From Stenopsyche tienmushanensis (Eukaryota; Arthropoda; Insecta; Trichoptera; Stenopsychidae): a stretch of 64,000 nt of DNA. A program made the position numbers and the translations under genes. Position 1 is the first letter of the stretch; each line of letters starts with the position of its first letter. The notes under the pieces were generated by a model. It had not been told where the DNA came from. It ran no database searches and worked only from the letters and a program-made list of their open reading frames with translations. Positions 26,221 through 36,400 of this stretch are shown in pieces. The DNA lies in assembly GCA_008973525.1 (NCBI GenBank), contig WACJ01000121.1, positions 310,001 to 374,000 of the forward strand, read 5' to 3'.

Positions 26221-29200
26221 TAGTTTCGAGAAAAACGCGTTTAATGTTTCTCCTCTTCTCAGCTTCGCGAAAGGCAGCTTATTCAGTCCGAAGTATTATA
26301 TCGACCAGATGTTCATTTTTAAAAGATAAAAGATCACATGGGTCTATTTATATGTTATTATGCCAATGACGAATTCATTTTATTTGGCAAATCGACTCAA
26401 CAATACGAATAGATAAGCTACTGGACTGATAATTCAAAAAATAGTGATGTCAGATTAAGCGCATATTATGATGTCATAAATATTCATGTAAGGAAGCCAC
26501 AAGTGGAGGTAGTCAACTAAATATGAATACAAAAGACTAACCATCGGATATTAATGGTAACTTTATAAAACTGTAGTAAATAAAATTAAAATAATAATTA
26601 ATAATAAAAATAAATAATTAACACTGTTGATAACTAAAAAGGTCTTAATATATTACAAGATGTATTGTGAATGACTGGTATAAGTAAAACTAAAATGATA
26701 TAGAATTTCTAAGCAGTCTAATACAAATACAATAAATTTATAAAAGGTCTATAAATAATCAGAATTACGTCATTAAATCAATGCTTTTATAGAATATTCA
26801 ATCAAGGCTTAATTTAGAATTTGCAAATATTTAACATTAACTTTGTCTTAATTTTATTTCCTATAAAAAATAATCAGTTCTTTGTGCTTATACCGACAAT
26901 AGTCAAGTGATACGTAGATAACGAATTAGGCACATTGATGACGAAGAACTACAGACGGAATCTGATCTAAATTCACTGATTACCATGCCTTATTAAACGG
27001 ATAAATGCATCAAGACATCAAGTATTATTTATTTTGGAAAAGTATAAAAAAATGAATAATATATAATGAGTGATGCTTCATCTCTGGAGTATCTGTATGA
27101 CCATATGTTAGTCCATTGAAGATATCTTATATAATATATCATAAAATCTCATGAAACCATCACATTAAAAGCTTATTTGGTCAATAGATATAAGCTGATA
27201 TTTTTTTTAAAAATGAATCATTAAATGAATTTTTAGTCCATAACAGATATAATAGTTTCAATCTTACAAAATCATACATATCATATCTGAATTATGAATA
27301 CTTTCAGTATATATGTTGATATTATTGCATAATTTTAAAACAAAAATTCAAACATTCTACGTGTTTCATCGTGATATCTTTTGAATGGGGATCGTATAAG
27401 CCTTCAGTTGTCCAAAGGGATTTTTCATTGAAAACGTAAATAGATTATAAAAGGGACACGTGGAGGTATTTCCTGTATTGAAATGTAACAGAAATAGCTA
27501 AGGTATTCATGGTTTTGTCTTATTAAGAACATTGATGTGAATATAATTAGATGAAAGCGCCGTCTAGAGTGCGTCCACCGCCTATTCGAGGGGCTTTCTA
27601 GGAAAATTTTAACAGGAAGTTTGCTTGTATCGCAGCCGTGGAACGCCATTAATTTAATTGTTTACACGTTTCACGAGTACCTTTCACGAAGATTATCAAT
27701 GCTTACATACGAAATACTAGATGAATGAACATAATCAGCCTCTTGCTCATCGTCTTTGATGAAAATTCAGAGGTGAAATTAAATTTTCCTAATTTTCCCA
27801 ACTTACCGTAGGCTCTCCGAGCATTTCATTATTCAGAATTTAATACGGCACGTTTCGGCACATGTGTACATGTGAACGAATTTCGAGTAATGTATGCAAA
27901 TTCGATTCAATGAAAATAATCGTTAACCATCAAAACAACGCTTGCGAAATGCAAAATTTTGCATATCACAGAATAATGGCGGCATGTTCAACAAGAAACG
28001 ACATACCTATTGAATTTGATGAGAGTTCAGATTCAGTATATTCAATCTGAATAAAAAGTCATGAACGAGTATACTATTAGTCTGTGTAATTAGGGCAATT
28101 CATATTTAACTTAATTAAAGACAGTACGATTTCATAAAAATACACAGAACAGAGTATAGTCTATCTTTCCTTCAGGAATCTTACATGTATTTATAGTTAG
28201 GGTCTTTGCAAAACATAGGACTTTAGAATCATCTTTCGTAGGTAGAATATGCAGTATTGATACCACTGTATAGAATCCCTCAAACCGTCTTAGATTCAGG
28301 TTTGAATAGCAGTGAACCTGTCACAAGACTTCGTCTTAGCCAAAATGAAGAAGCCAATCAGAGGATCTCGATTGAAGGAAGGAAGTTCAGTACGGAATTA
28401 AATGTCAGAATGTGCTGTTCTTGGAAGGCGCTCTTATTAGGCATTTAAAGTCACATAATTATGTATTATATAAAATCACATTTGCACGATTAATAATTAA
28501 GAGAGTCAGCAAACAAAGTCGCAAAAGGGCCTGTCCGGTTTTTTGCATGTTAAACGCTCTTTGTACGTATATGAGAGCATCATCCAATGGATAATTAATC
28601 TCAGGCTCATTTCTCCAACAAGAAATCGGACAAAATAATGAAATCTGATCAGATATTTCGTGGAAGGACCAAGGTGACATCCGGATTCTCGTGCGAAGTT
28701 TAATAAAACGGATTCATGAGCAGAAAGGTTCGTCCTTCCGAGGAGGTCCGTGACTCCAGGATGACTGACGAGGGTCTTGTCATTTGTCACACGACAGGAC
28801 GGGTGAGATGTGGTTCCCGAAGGTGCAGGAGCCTCCGCGTTGACAAGAGAGACACTCACACCATGGCGCTGCGCAGGTGTAAGAATACCTGTCAATCTAT
28901 GTCGACATTCAAGGCAATCAACCTCTATAATGTATTAGCTTTATACAAATTTAATATTTACGCCTTCTCAAATACTAACTCTCACATATCCATCATCTAT
29001 CTTCCAACATCAACACAAAAATCTCATTACGATCTCGGCGGGAATGGCGCATGTTTAAATTTTGACAGGACTTAATAGCATAATGTATCTGTACCTAATT
29101 TTAGTGACGTGGATTTTTTATGACAATGTTTGAGTCCTTCCTTAAAACTTATCGAATTACATATCCATTAATACAAGCATTTAATGCTTTTCATTTACCA

Positions 29201-29324
29201 GTGCTATTCGATTACCACTTAGAATATTCTATGACTTTGATTAATCGAATTGGTGGAGTATAAGCACAAAAAGAAAAATAATAAGAATGTCATGATAACC
29301 AAAAATGTATGCATTTATCAAGAG
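26221..29324. other. Gene-free stretch with one unassigned ORF-rich island
   Basis: Between 28650 and 28900 the GC rises and overlapping ORFs occur on both strands (129 codons at 28506-28895 on -, 119 codons at 28716-29075 on +). No known domain is recognisable. CAG/gtgtaag near 28875 could be a + strand splice donor. A real exon cannot be ruled out or supported. The rest is AT-rich filler. Confidence 0.35.
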
Positions 29325-29572
29325 ATAGATCTTGGACTAGTATTATAATAGTTTGGGTTCAAATTGTGGAAAAAATGCTCACTATATCAACAAATGTTAA
29401 TATTTCCGATCGATTATATCTATCTAGATTTGCTCTGATCTCCTGAATATAAGAAAGTAAATACTGCGACAAATAACAAATTCGATATTTTTAAAATACT
29501 GGATTTGCAACAATAATTAAAATATAATTCACTATACTCACTCATAGATCCTATTCTATCTAAAAATCCCAT
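29325..29572 (+). mobile_element. tRNA-derived SINE, partial copy
   Basis: Aligns with the middle of the complete SINE at 35882-36265: shared order of tggact, ggttcaa, attgtgg, a caaca block, aatattaatattt-like sequence with ccgatcgat, and finally ctcactcatagat-cct. It lacks the first promoter box and the 3' tail, so it is truncated at both ends or too decayed to follow. Confidence 0.65.
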
Positions 29573-29599
29573 TTAAATAAGCAAAAAAATACTCAAAAT

Positions 29600-30190
29600 C
29601 TCACCATCAACCTGTTAAGTGTGTAAGTTCCTTTTCAATAACGCATCATACAGTGAGCGCGCACATTTTCGTTATGACGTATATACACGTCCCGCCCACC
29701 TGGCGTGAGTTCATATTATTAATTTTTTAACGATGCTTAGAATTTATAAAAAAATAAATGAAACATAGATTTTTTTATTTATTTAGACATATAAACATAG
29801 CTAAGTTAAGCTAAACTAAGCGTGAGAGTTTAGGTGTAATGTTCTTTTTTGATGGCATAGGTTGGCCTTTTACTATATTGTTTGAACTGAGCATCAATAC
29901 GTATTTTTTGTCCTTCCATTTTAAAACTATAAGTTTGCCTTTAAATCTCACCTTATGCTTACTAGTCACCGTTTATTAAGTACACGTCCACCCCAACACA
30001 ATGGCGAAGTGCAACCAATTTGCTATCTATCTTAAATTCATGTCAAAACATGAATCGACATCTCACATATTCGTTAAACAACAAAAAAAAGTCCCTTCTG
30101 CTTTAGGACTCAACATATATTTCGAGGACGTATATATACGTCCTAACTAATTTTGATGCAGTTTACGTTGGACGTATATATACGTCCCGC
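29600..30190. repeat. Cluster of GACGTATATA palindromes with TTAA-type end
   Basis: The perfect 18-bp palindrome GGACGTATATATACGTCC occurs at 30126-30143 and 30170-30187. A variant at 29676 reads gacgtatatacacgtcccgccca, and the copy at 30170 continues with the same cccgccca. An AACCTGTTAAGTG-like block at 29608 resembles the end of the element at 14905. This could be one decayed TTAA-type element with internal repeats. Confidence 0.5.
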
Positions 30191-30295
30191 CCATTATTTT
30201 CTTATATTAACTGTAGTTATTTGAAGTAGCATTTCTTCTTTCATTTTTGAAAATACATTTGTGTAAATTAATTATTTTACACGTTCTTCGAAAAA

Positions 30296-30425
30296 GAAAT
30301 CTAGTGGTTTCAGGTCTGAAAACTGTGCGATCCACGGTATAGCGCACGACCCCAGATAAAGAAATCCAGTGGTGTCAGATCAGGAGATCGTGCGAGTCAC
30401 TGAATAAGGCACGTCCTCAGATAAA
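30296..30425 (-). mobile_element. Tandem pair of mariner-like transposase fragments, inverted
   Basis: On the - strand two units about 65 bp apart encode ARSPDLTPLDFFIWG and, in another frame, SDLKPLDFFF. This is the block around the third catalytic Asp of mariner-like transposases. It is the same duplicated unit as at 3490-3618 but less diverged, and it lies beside the dispersed repeat at 30455. Confidence 0.75.
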
Positions 30426-30454
30426 GACAAAGAAAAAATATAAAAACAATTTAA

Positions 30455-30605
30455 ATTTAAAGGTGAAATTTTGGGTTTTTTTTCAAAATCTTGAATTTAG
30501 ACAACCCTGACTCTTAGAACATAGAGATGTGTAAAACGTAGCAAAAGTCCCCCTTAACCCCCAAAAACAATTTGTTGGTCCATGTGCAAAACATCCTATA
30601 TATAG
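30455..30605 (+). repeat. Dispersed repeat, copy 3
   Basis: Matches 21445-21600 along its length, including aaaggtgaaattttg, acaaccctga and gtgcaaaacatcctata. It lies 30 bp from the inverted transposase pair, so the two may belong to one composite element. At 3490-4182 the same two components occur about 450 bp apart. Confidence 0.75.
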
Positions 30606-31790
30606 ACGGTAATAACATCACATTAAAAGTTCTTTCCCTATAAATAATCCTTCATATTCGATGATATTTATAAATAACACTTTAACAAAAAGTTGATTTG
30701 AAAATCCTGGGAAAATTATATGGATGTATCATTAAATAGGTTGTCTTTATACTTTTACAGTTTGTATAGCAGTTGGTGTTCTTTAAATCTCAATCTCCTT
30801 AAAAGCATTTAAGAGGTCATGCATCCATGGGCTGGAAGCCCCCGCTTCAGTATTTAAAAAGCTGTTATACTCTCAACATTCTTATATCTAGACATCAATT
30901 ATGATAAGTTCTTCATATTAGAATTGAATTTTAAAAATGTTCGAGAGGATACACGGAGCAAGGTCATTTGTCAAAGTTTTCAACTGAGGGCACATTTCAA
31001 TTTTATCAAATTTGAAACGCTTTCGCCTAATTTGATACGCGAAAGCTCTGCTCCAACTTCAAATATTGGATCGGGACTTATTTAATGAGATTAATAACTT
31101 TTCAATTTCAATCAACTCTGCTAAATTAGCTCTGTATTTGTGCGTGAGGCCCCCGCCGAGGAGACAAAGAGGCTCCTAGCCAAGATCGATACTTTCGACG
31201 GAAAAATCTCGGGCCCTCGACCGAACGTATGAAATTATTCCCGAATTATTAGACATAATTTAATTTGTCGAATTTGATCCCGACGAATCCGTAACGTCGT
31301 ATTTTATGGTAATGTTAACGCCACGAATTACCATTTAAATTGCGTTAGTTCAGCGGGCGGAAACGAGGAAAACCTGTCAATTACCATTTGGCAGAGCGAT
31401 GATTTTGCGCGGCCTGCCACTGATAGCAGACATTGTTACATTTTTTATGGAATCGACGAGTTGAGAATCATCGCTGTCAACTTTGCATATGATTAAATGC
31501 CGATTCTTGGCCGGGGAGGGGCAAATTTAATTTCGGAATCAAATACAGGTGCGCTCCTCTCCCTGGGTAACCAGACTGAAAAGCAATTTATTAGACTTTA
31601 CCGACATCAGAGTCCCAAATTAATGTGCATATATTAGCACGTGATTGGATAACGATGAAAACATTTTAAATTCGATTTTTGGCCCCCTTTTTAAGCATTC
31701 AGTTTTTGAGAAGATCTGACGTTAACACTTGTTAAAAATCAATGCTGTTTAATTTCTACAATTTTTATGGATCACTTACTACAGTCAGCC
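30606..31790. other. Gene-free stretch with higher-GC island
   Basis: The part 31130-31610 is less AT-rich and has several TAATT and ATTACC-type motifs but no ORF of note. It has no repeat match in the window. This makes it a reasonable candidate for conserved non-coding DNA, by inference only. Confidence 0.4.
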
Positions 31791-31799
31791 TTTTGTGTG

Positions 31800-32262
31800 A
31801 TCATTTTTTTCAAAAATCTAAACCAGAATAAAGGACGTGCTCATAATTTAGCGATAGTAGATGCAATATGATTTAGAACAGGGGTGGCCAACCCAAATCA
31901 TCTTGCGGGCCACTTTGGAAACACATCATAGCTCCGCGGGCCGCATATAAAATTATATATCCCTATATTAAATTTAGATACACTATAGACATTTTTTTGA
32001 AGTGAAAAAATATATTTTGTAAAAGTGTGATAAATCTCGCGGGCTGGAAAAATATTGAAGGCGGGCCGCGGGTTGGCCACCCCTGATTTAGAAGAGCCCA
32101 ATTTTTTTTTCCAAATTTCGATTAGTGTTGATGATTAATTTCTGGCTTTATCCTAAATATCTCGATACCTACAATTTATAAAATTAAAAAAAGGAAAAAA
32201 CGCTTTAAAAAAACCGCATAACTTCGAAATTGCACAAAAAAAGTCGCACAAAAAGAGATTTA
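31800..32262 (-). mobile_element. Tc1/mariner-pogo-like MITE, partial copy 3, carrying a nested hAT MITE
   Basis: Its right end (gcataacttcgaaat, two gcacaaaaa blocks, agag) matches the inverted left end of the element at 19277. The part left of the nested insertion (aaatctaaaccagaataaagga, then gcagatgcaatatgattta-like sequence) matches the element at 51572-52139. The left terminus is missing. The match resumes on the far side of the hAT MITE at 31879-32085, which shows that the hAT insertion is younger. Confidence 0.65.
31879..32085. mobile_element. hAT-superfamily MITE with perfect target duplication
   Basis: A 207-bp non-coding element with perfect 16-bp terminal inverted repeats (CAGGGGTGGCCAACCC). 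It is flanked on both sides by the 8-bp duplication ATTTAGAA (31871-31878 and 32086-32093). The 8-bp duplication and the CAGGGGTGG start are diagnostic of hAT elements. The interior is GC-rich near both ends (gcgggcc). Perfect ends and duplication suggest recent insertion. Confidence 0.95.
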
Positions 32263-33465
32263 ACCCCGCATCCACGTCTGGTTCAGGATCTAAGTCACTG
32301 TATCAATACATGTTTATTAAAACGCGTTAAATAAATTTTAAATGATCCTTAGATAGTGTCTAAATTACAAGCAGAGCGAGTGTATATTTAGCACTAATGG
32401 ACAAATGAGACTTTGGTGAAGTAGAGCAGACTGCCTTTTAGGTCCGGAATAAGAGTTTTGAAGAGCCAACAGACACTTGAAGATTTATTTAAAAAGTTTC
32501 CTTTTTATCTTCACTTACCCGTTTACTTCCTGTTACTTTGCACTGTTCTGCTCCTTCCTGTACCGTATTAATGAGAACAGATATTTTTAAGAACGAGTAT
32601 AAGTATCAGCACCCAATTTCAGTATCTGGGGTGAATCTTTTAATAAGCATCAAAATCTAGTAATTCCAATTTTCTCATAATTTTTAAAAATATTATCTGA
32701 ATAATTTATTTGCAATAGCATCCAATCGTATATAATCTGTGAGGAATCAATAGCTCAAGATTTTATAAGCAATCTTATTTATTTAAAAGTTTTCACAGAA
32801 TCACAAATGACTACAATTTAGACTTGTGCTATTAGAATGAGCACAAATAGCTTTTATGTATTCAATGTTATAAAATACGACTGAATTATATATTATAATG
32901 AAAATATTGAATCAACTGTTTTCGTAGAATCCATTAAAAAAATGTAACACCCCCTTTCTGACACAAATAAATTATCTTACTTACAAGAGAGAGCTTGAGC
33001 TTAGAATATCTTAACTTTCTTATTCAGCTTTATTTTTTGGAGCATTCTTATGGAAACATACACGACAAACTATTTACGTTTTTACATAGTATTGTCATTT
33101 ATAACCTTTTTTTGTTGTATAAAATGACGATGCGACCGCAAGTTTTTTAAGTCGGACATCAAATAAAACATTCCATTTGTAAGACAGTCAAATGATCACA
33201 AGTTGCAGTTCAAAGCTTTCGGCGTTCTCGCGAAAGCTTAAAAAAATTGGGAAGACCTGCAACATACTTTTTATCAAATACGCTCCCAATATTAAATATC
33301 AAAGTAAAACTTTTCGCACAAAAATAAGTTCATCTGTCTGAGTTTGCAGAGATGCTATATTACGTTAAGATAATTCGAGCGACTCCCTAGTTGAGACGCT
33401 TGGGTTTCATGTATGCTAACTCAATTTATATGTGGCTTTCATAACATTCCTCTTTTGATGTTAGG
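32263..33465. other. Gene-free stretch
   Basis: AT-rich, no gene recognised. A 9-bp perfect inverted repeat (AAGCTTTCG) lies at 33213-33239. The sequence just before the exon relic at 33466 shows no preceding SLC6 exon. Confidence 0.5.
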
Positions 33466-33594
33466 GGTGTCCAGAGTGCGGGAAGGGTGGTCTATGAAAC
33501 CGCCCTGCTTCCCTGCGTGATCTTTGCTACTCTTGTTATATATTGGCTGACACAAGAAGAAGTTTCTTTTGCATTCAGTTTGACTGACAACTAA
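33466..33594 (+). pseudogene. Orphan SLC6 transporter exon (TM5 region), third paralogue
   Basis: The translation begins GVQSAGRVVYETALLPCVI, against [19 protein letters not shown] in the gene 1 exon at 39939. About 18 of the first 25 residues and 53 of 75 bases agree, with many differences at third positions. A splice acceptor AG (33463-33464) sits at the homologous place, but one extra G (33465) shifts the phase relative to gene 1. Similarity fades after about 33570 and the frame ends at TAA (33592-33594). There is a Glu where gene 1 has Phe in a membrane helix. No neighbouring SLC6 exons were found within several kb on either side, so this is best read as a relic of a dead gene copy. Confidence 0.75.
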
Positions 33595-35870
33595 ACAATG
33601 TACGCAAATGCAGCTTTCCTATCTGAAGATGAACTGCAACATTTACATAAATTTGTATTATAATACGATATCATAAGACTCAACCTTCGTATACTACAAC
33701 ACTTTACTGACGCAAAAAGACCCTTGTATATAATATTATCCAATTGCCAGGATGATAATATACTTTTATTTGAGGACGATTATTACAATTATCAATTCTT
33801 CCATCAGCTTCTTCCGTTTTGATTTTAGGTCAAAATTTTACAACTCAAATCGAGAAATAAACCTAATTTTCAATATCTAGCTTAGCATTTAAATATACTT
33901 ATAAAGCCTTACAAGCGACATTATATACATATGACCCAATACTTTATAATTTCATTCATTGCATGCATATTTATATAATCACCGTAACTTGTCATAATCA
34001 CGTTTAAATTTTCATACGCGTGAACACGTTTTTGTTAAACGTTTTGTCGATCATGACATAATCCATGAATTACGTGAATATTTTACGATGTATCAATATG
34101 ACAATTTTTTTATAGGGCTGATAGTCATCACTCATTTTCGAAATGTTGTTGAAAGTTAATCTAGTTACAGTAATCGAGATACCTACTGAAATACTTTGTT
34201 ATCAATGACAGCTGCCAAAAGGATTTTGTAACATCACTTCAATAATCATTGGCATGGCACACAAAGAATTTTGTAAATAAATTTTATCTATTATTATTTA
34301 TCGTAAAATAGTTTTAACGATACTGATTGTTTTGTGTTATTCACAGAGTCTAAATATCGTTATTATGATGATGATGCACAAAATAGACTTGTTTAAAGTC
34401 AATCCTGGTTTAAGCGTTAGAATTGGGTTGTTTCGTCGCTTATTTTTGTTGGGTTCGATCAAGGCGTATGGTACCCATCCTACCCCTAAACACCCATTCT
34501 ATTCGTATTGCCAATAAGTTTTAAATGTGTTTGCACTGTGGTCTATAGGAATCTAGGATAATATAGGATAACTCCTCGACCGTTTGCCGTGAATCTGACT
34601 CAATTAGGGATTTTAGTGCGTCGTTGTCAAAATCAAAAGGTCCTCTCGTTCTCGGTTCATACCCTAAGCTTCCATTAACTGATTTTATTTTTTGAAAACA
34701 ATATTGGCATCTGCAAACGTTTGCCACTTATTTTCTAAGCATTTTTAAGTTTTTTACAAGCTTTTGTAGCATTCCAACCCAAATCAAAAAAGCTGAATCC
34801 AATGTCAAATATTCCACCCACCCGAACATTCCAACACCCGAAAACCTCGTTAGCTCTCATAAAAAAAAATCTACGATGCCTACTAATGTTCAACGTGTTT
34901 GAAAATGGACAATGGACACTTTGATATATATTATGAAAATGCAGATCAAGGCTAAAGATTAAAACGATATGTTATCCAAACAACATACTACATTGGAGAT
35001 TATCTATGATAGATAATATCCATAAAACATCCAAAGTCGTTTCAACTTAAACATCATCATCACCACAATGCAGACGAAATAAATAATTATTTTCTTGTTT
35101 AATCGTTCAAACTATACTACAAATGACAATGTTGTAAGGTTACAATAGTAAATGTCCGCTAAATAATTAGATTTTAAAGGTATATGATTGTTTTATAAGA
35201 GCAATGATCATTTTATATGTTTGTTACGTCACCGCTTTGTAAACAAGATTTTAATTTATTTTTTAAAATCAAAAGAAGCAATTGAATGAAGTTGTTTGGA
35301 AGGAGCTTGGGTCGTAAAATCCGCAGGACTAAATTATGTCCAATTCATATCGAGCGTTGAATGAGAGGAATGCAATAAACTTGAAGATGAAACGGTTTGT
35401 ATTTGGCGAGTTGAAAATTTAAGGGTATCAGACTTTGCTCTTTTGAGATATCATCTTCAGCATTCTGAGTGCTTTGTCTAAATATTTTTCGTGAAAATAT
35501 TTTGTGATCTTCGATCTTGGAGTTTTATAACAGTTTTTTTGAACAACAATAAGTTTTTTTTCTCAATATAATATTGTTTTCATTTTAAAAAGACTCAACA
35601 TAAACACTAAGATATGTACCGATCGTAGATTTAATCACAAACAATTAATTAATTAACTGATAAACTGATAAATTCAAAATCCTATTTGTTATTTATTCAC
35701 AAACATTTTTTTAATTATCAAAATTATTTAGCAGTTATGAAATTTGCAAATTTGAAGACTTACTTGAACAAAAAACCGATACGGTAAAAAAACGTTATGA
35801 TTATGACTTAATTTTCAAAAAAACATATTTGGAATAAAATAAAGCAAGTTTGTTTATATTTTTAATACTT
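33595..35870. other. Gene-free stretch
   Basis: AT-rich, with no gene, no further SLC6 exon and no repeat match found. Short ORFs at 34332-34517 (+) and 34521-34727 (-) have no recognisable domain. Confidence 0.5.
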
Positions 35871-35881
35871 AAGATAACAGT

Positions 35882-36265
35882 GATGAGTGATGAAGTGTTG
35901 GTATAGTCGATTAGATCCTGGACTCTTATTTTAAAGGTTCAAGTTCAAATCCAGATTGTGGAAAAAAATTTCACCGTACCAACAAATTTGGGAGATCGGA
36001 AATATTAATATTTCTGATCGATCGTCTCAATCCAGGTTTACCCTGATTTCCTGGATTTGAAAAAGTAAAAATCGTAATATATGTATAATGATAATTTCGC
36101 TACTCACTCATAGATTCCCTCCTCTCCTACCTTTCCAGATAATCCTATCCTTACTTTACCACGTGTGAAAGGCAACGGGAAACCACCACATTAAATCCTA
36201 TCCCTAGTAAAATCTCCTATGGAGATCGCCTACGTCCGATGATTCGGATATGGCACATTAAGAAG
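35882..36265 (+). mobile_element. Complete tRNA-derived SINE with target duplication
   Basis: The head carries RNA polymerase III internal promoter boxes: A box TGGTATAGTCGATTAG (35899-35914) and B box GTTCAAATCC (35943-35952), spaced as in a tRNA. A tRNA-unrelated body follows. The 3' part includes aggcaacgggaaaccacc and ends in an aagaag tail. A perfect 11-bp direct repeat, aagataacagt, flanks it at 35871-35881 and 36266-36276, as expected for insertion by LINE machinery. A partial second copy lies at 29325-29572. The LINE partner is not identified. Confidence 0.9.
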
Positions 36266-36329
36266 AAGATAACAGTAAAAATGCGATCTGGTGATTGAAG
36301 CTGATTTGGAATTATATCAATAGTTTGAT

Positions 36330-36400
36330 TCAGTAGTGATACAGTGCAGCAAGTGGATAGTATTAGGTTCGAATCCAGAACAAAATTTTAGTCCGAATTT
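36330..36400 (+). repeat. tRNA-like promoter fragment, possible SINE head
   Basis: A perfect B box GGTTCGAATCC lies at 36366-36376. It is preceded by an A-box-like tagtgatacagtg and followed by ccagaacaaaattttag, which recalls the first bases after the B box of the SINE at 35882. No cloverleaf with an anticodon stem could be drawn with confidence, so it is not called a tRNA gene. Confidence 0.4.

Noticed and set aside
28405..28445. Apparent match to the TM10 exon of gene 1 (tgtgctgttcttgg)
   Set aside because: The likeness covers only about 15 bases, then fails; the frame does not give the conserved W-C-Y-G motif.
36330..36400. Functional tRNA gene
   Set aside because: A perfect B box is present, but no complete cloverleaf, acceptor stem or anticodon loop could be assigned, and the flanks resemble a SINE head.
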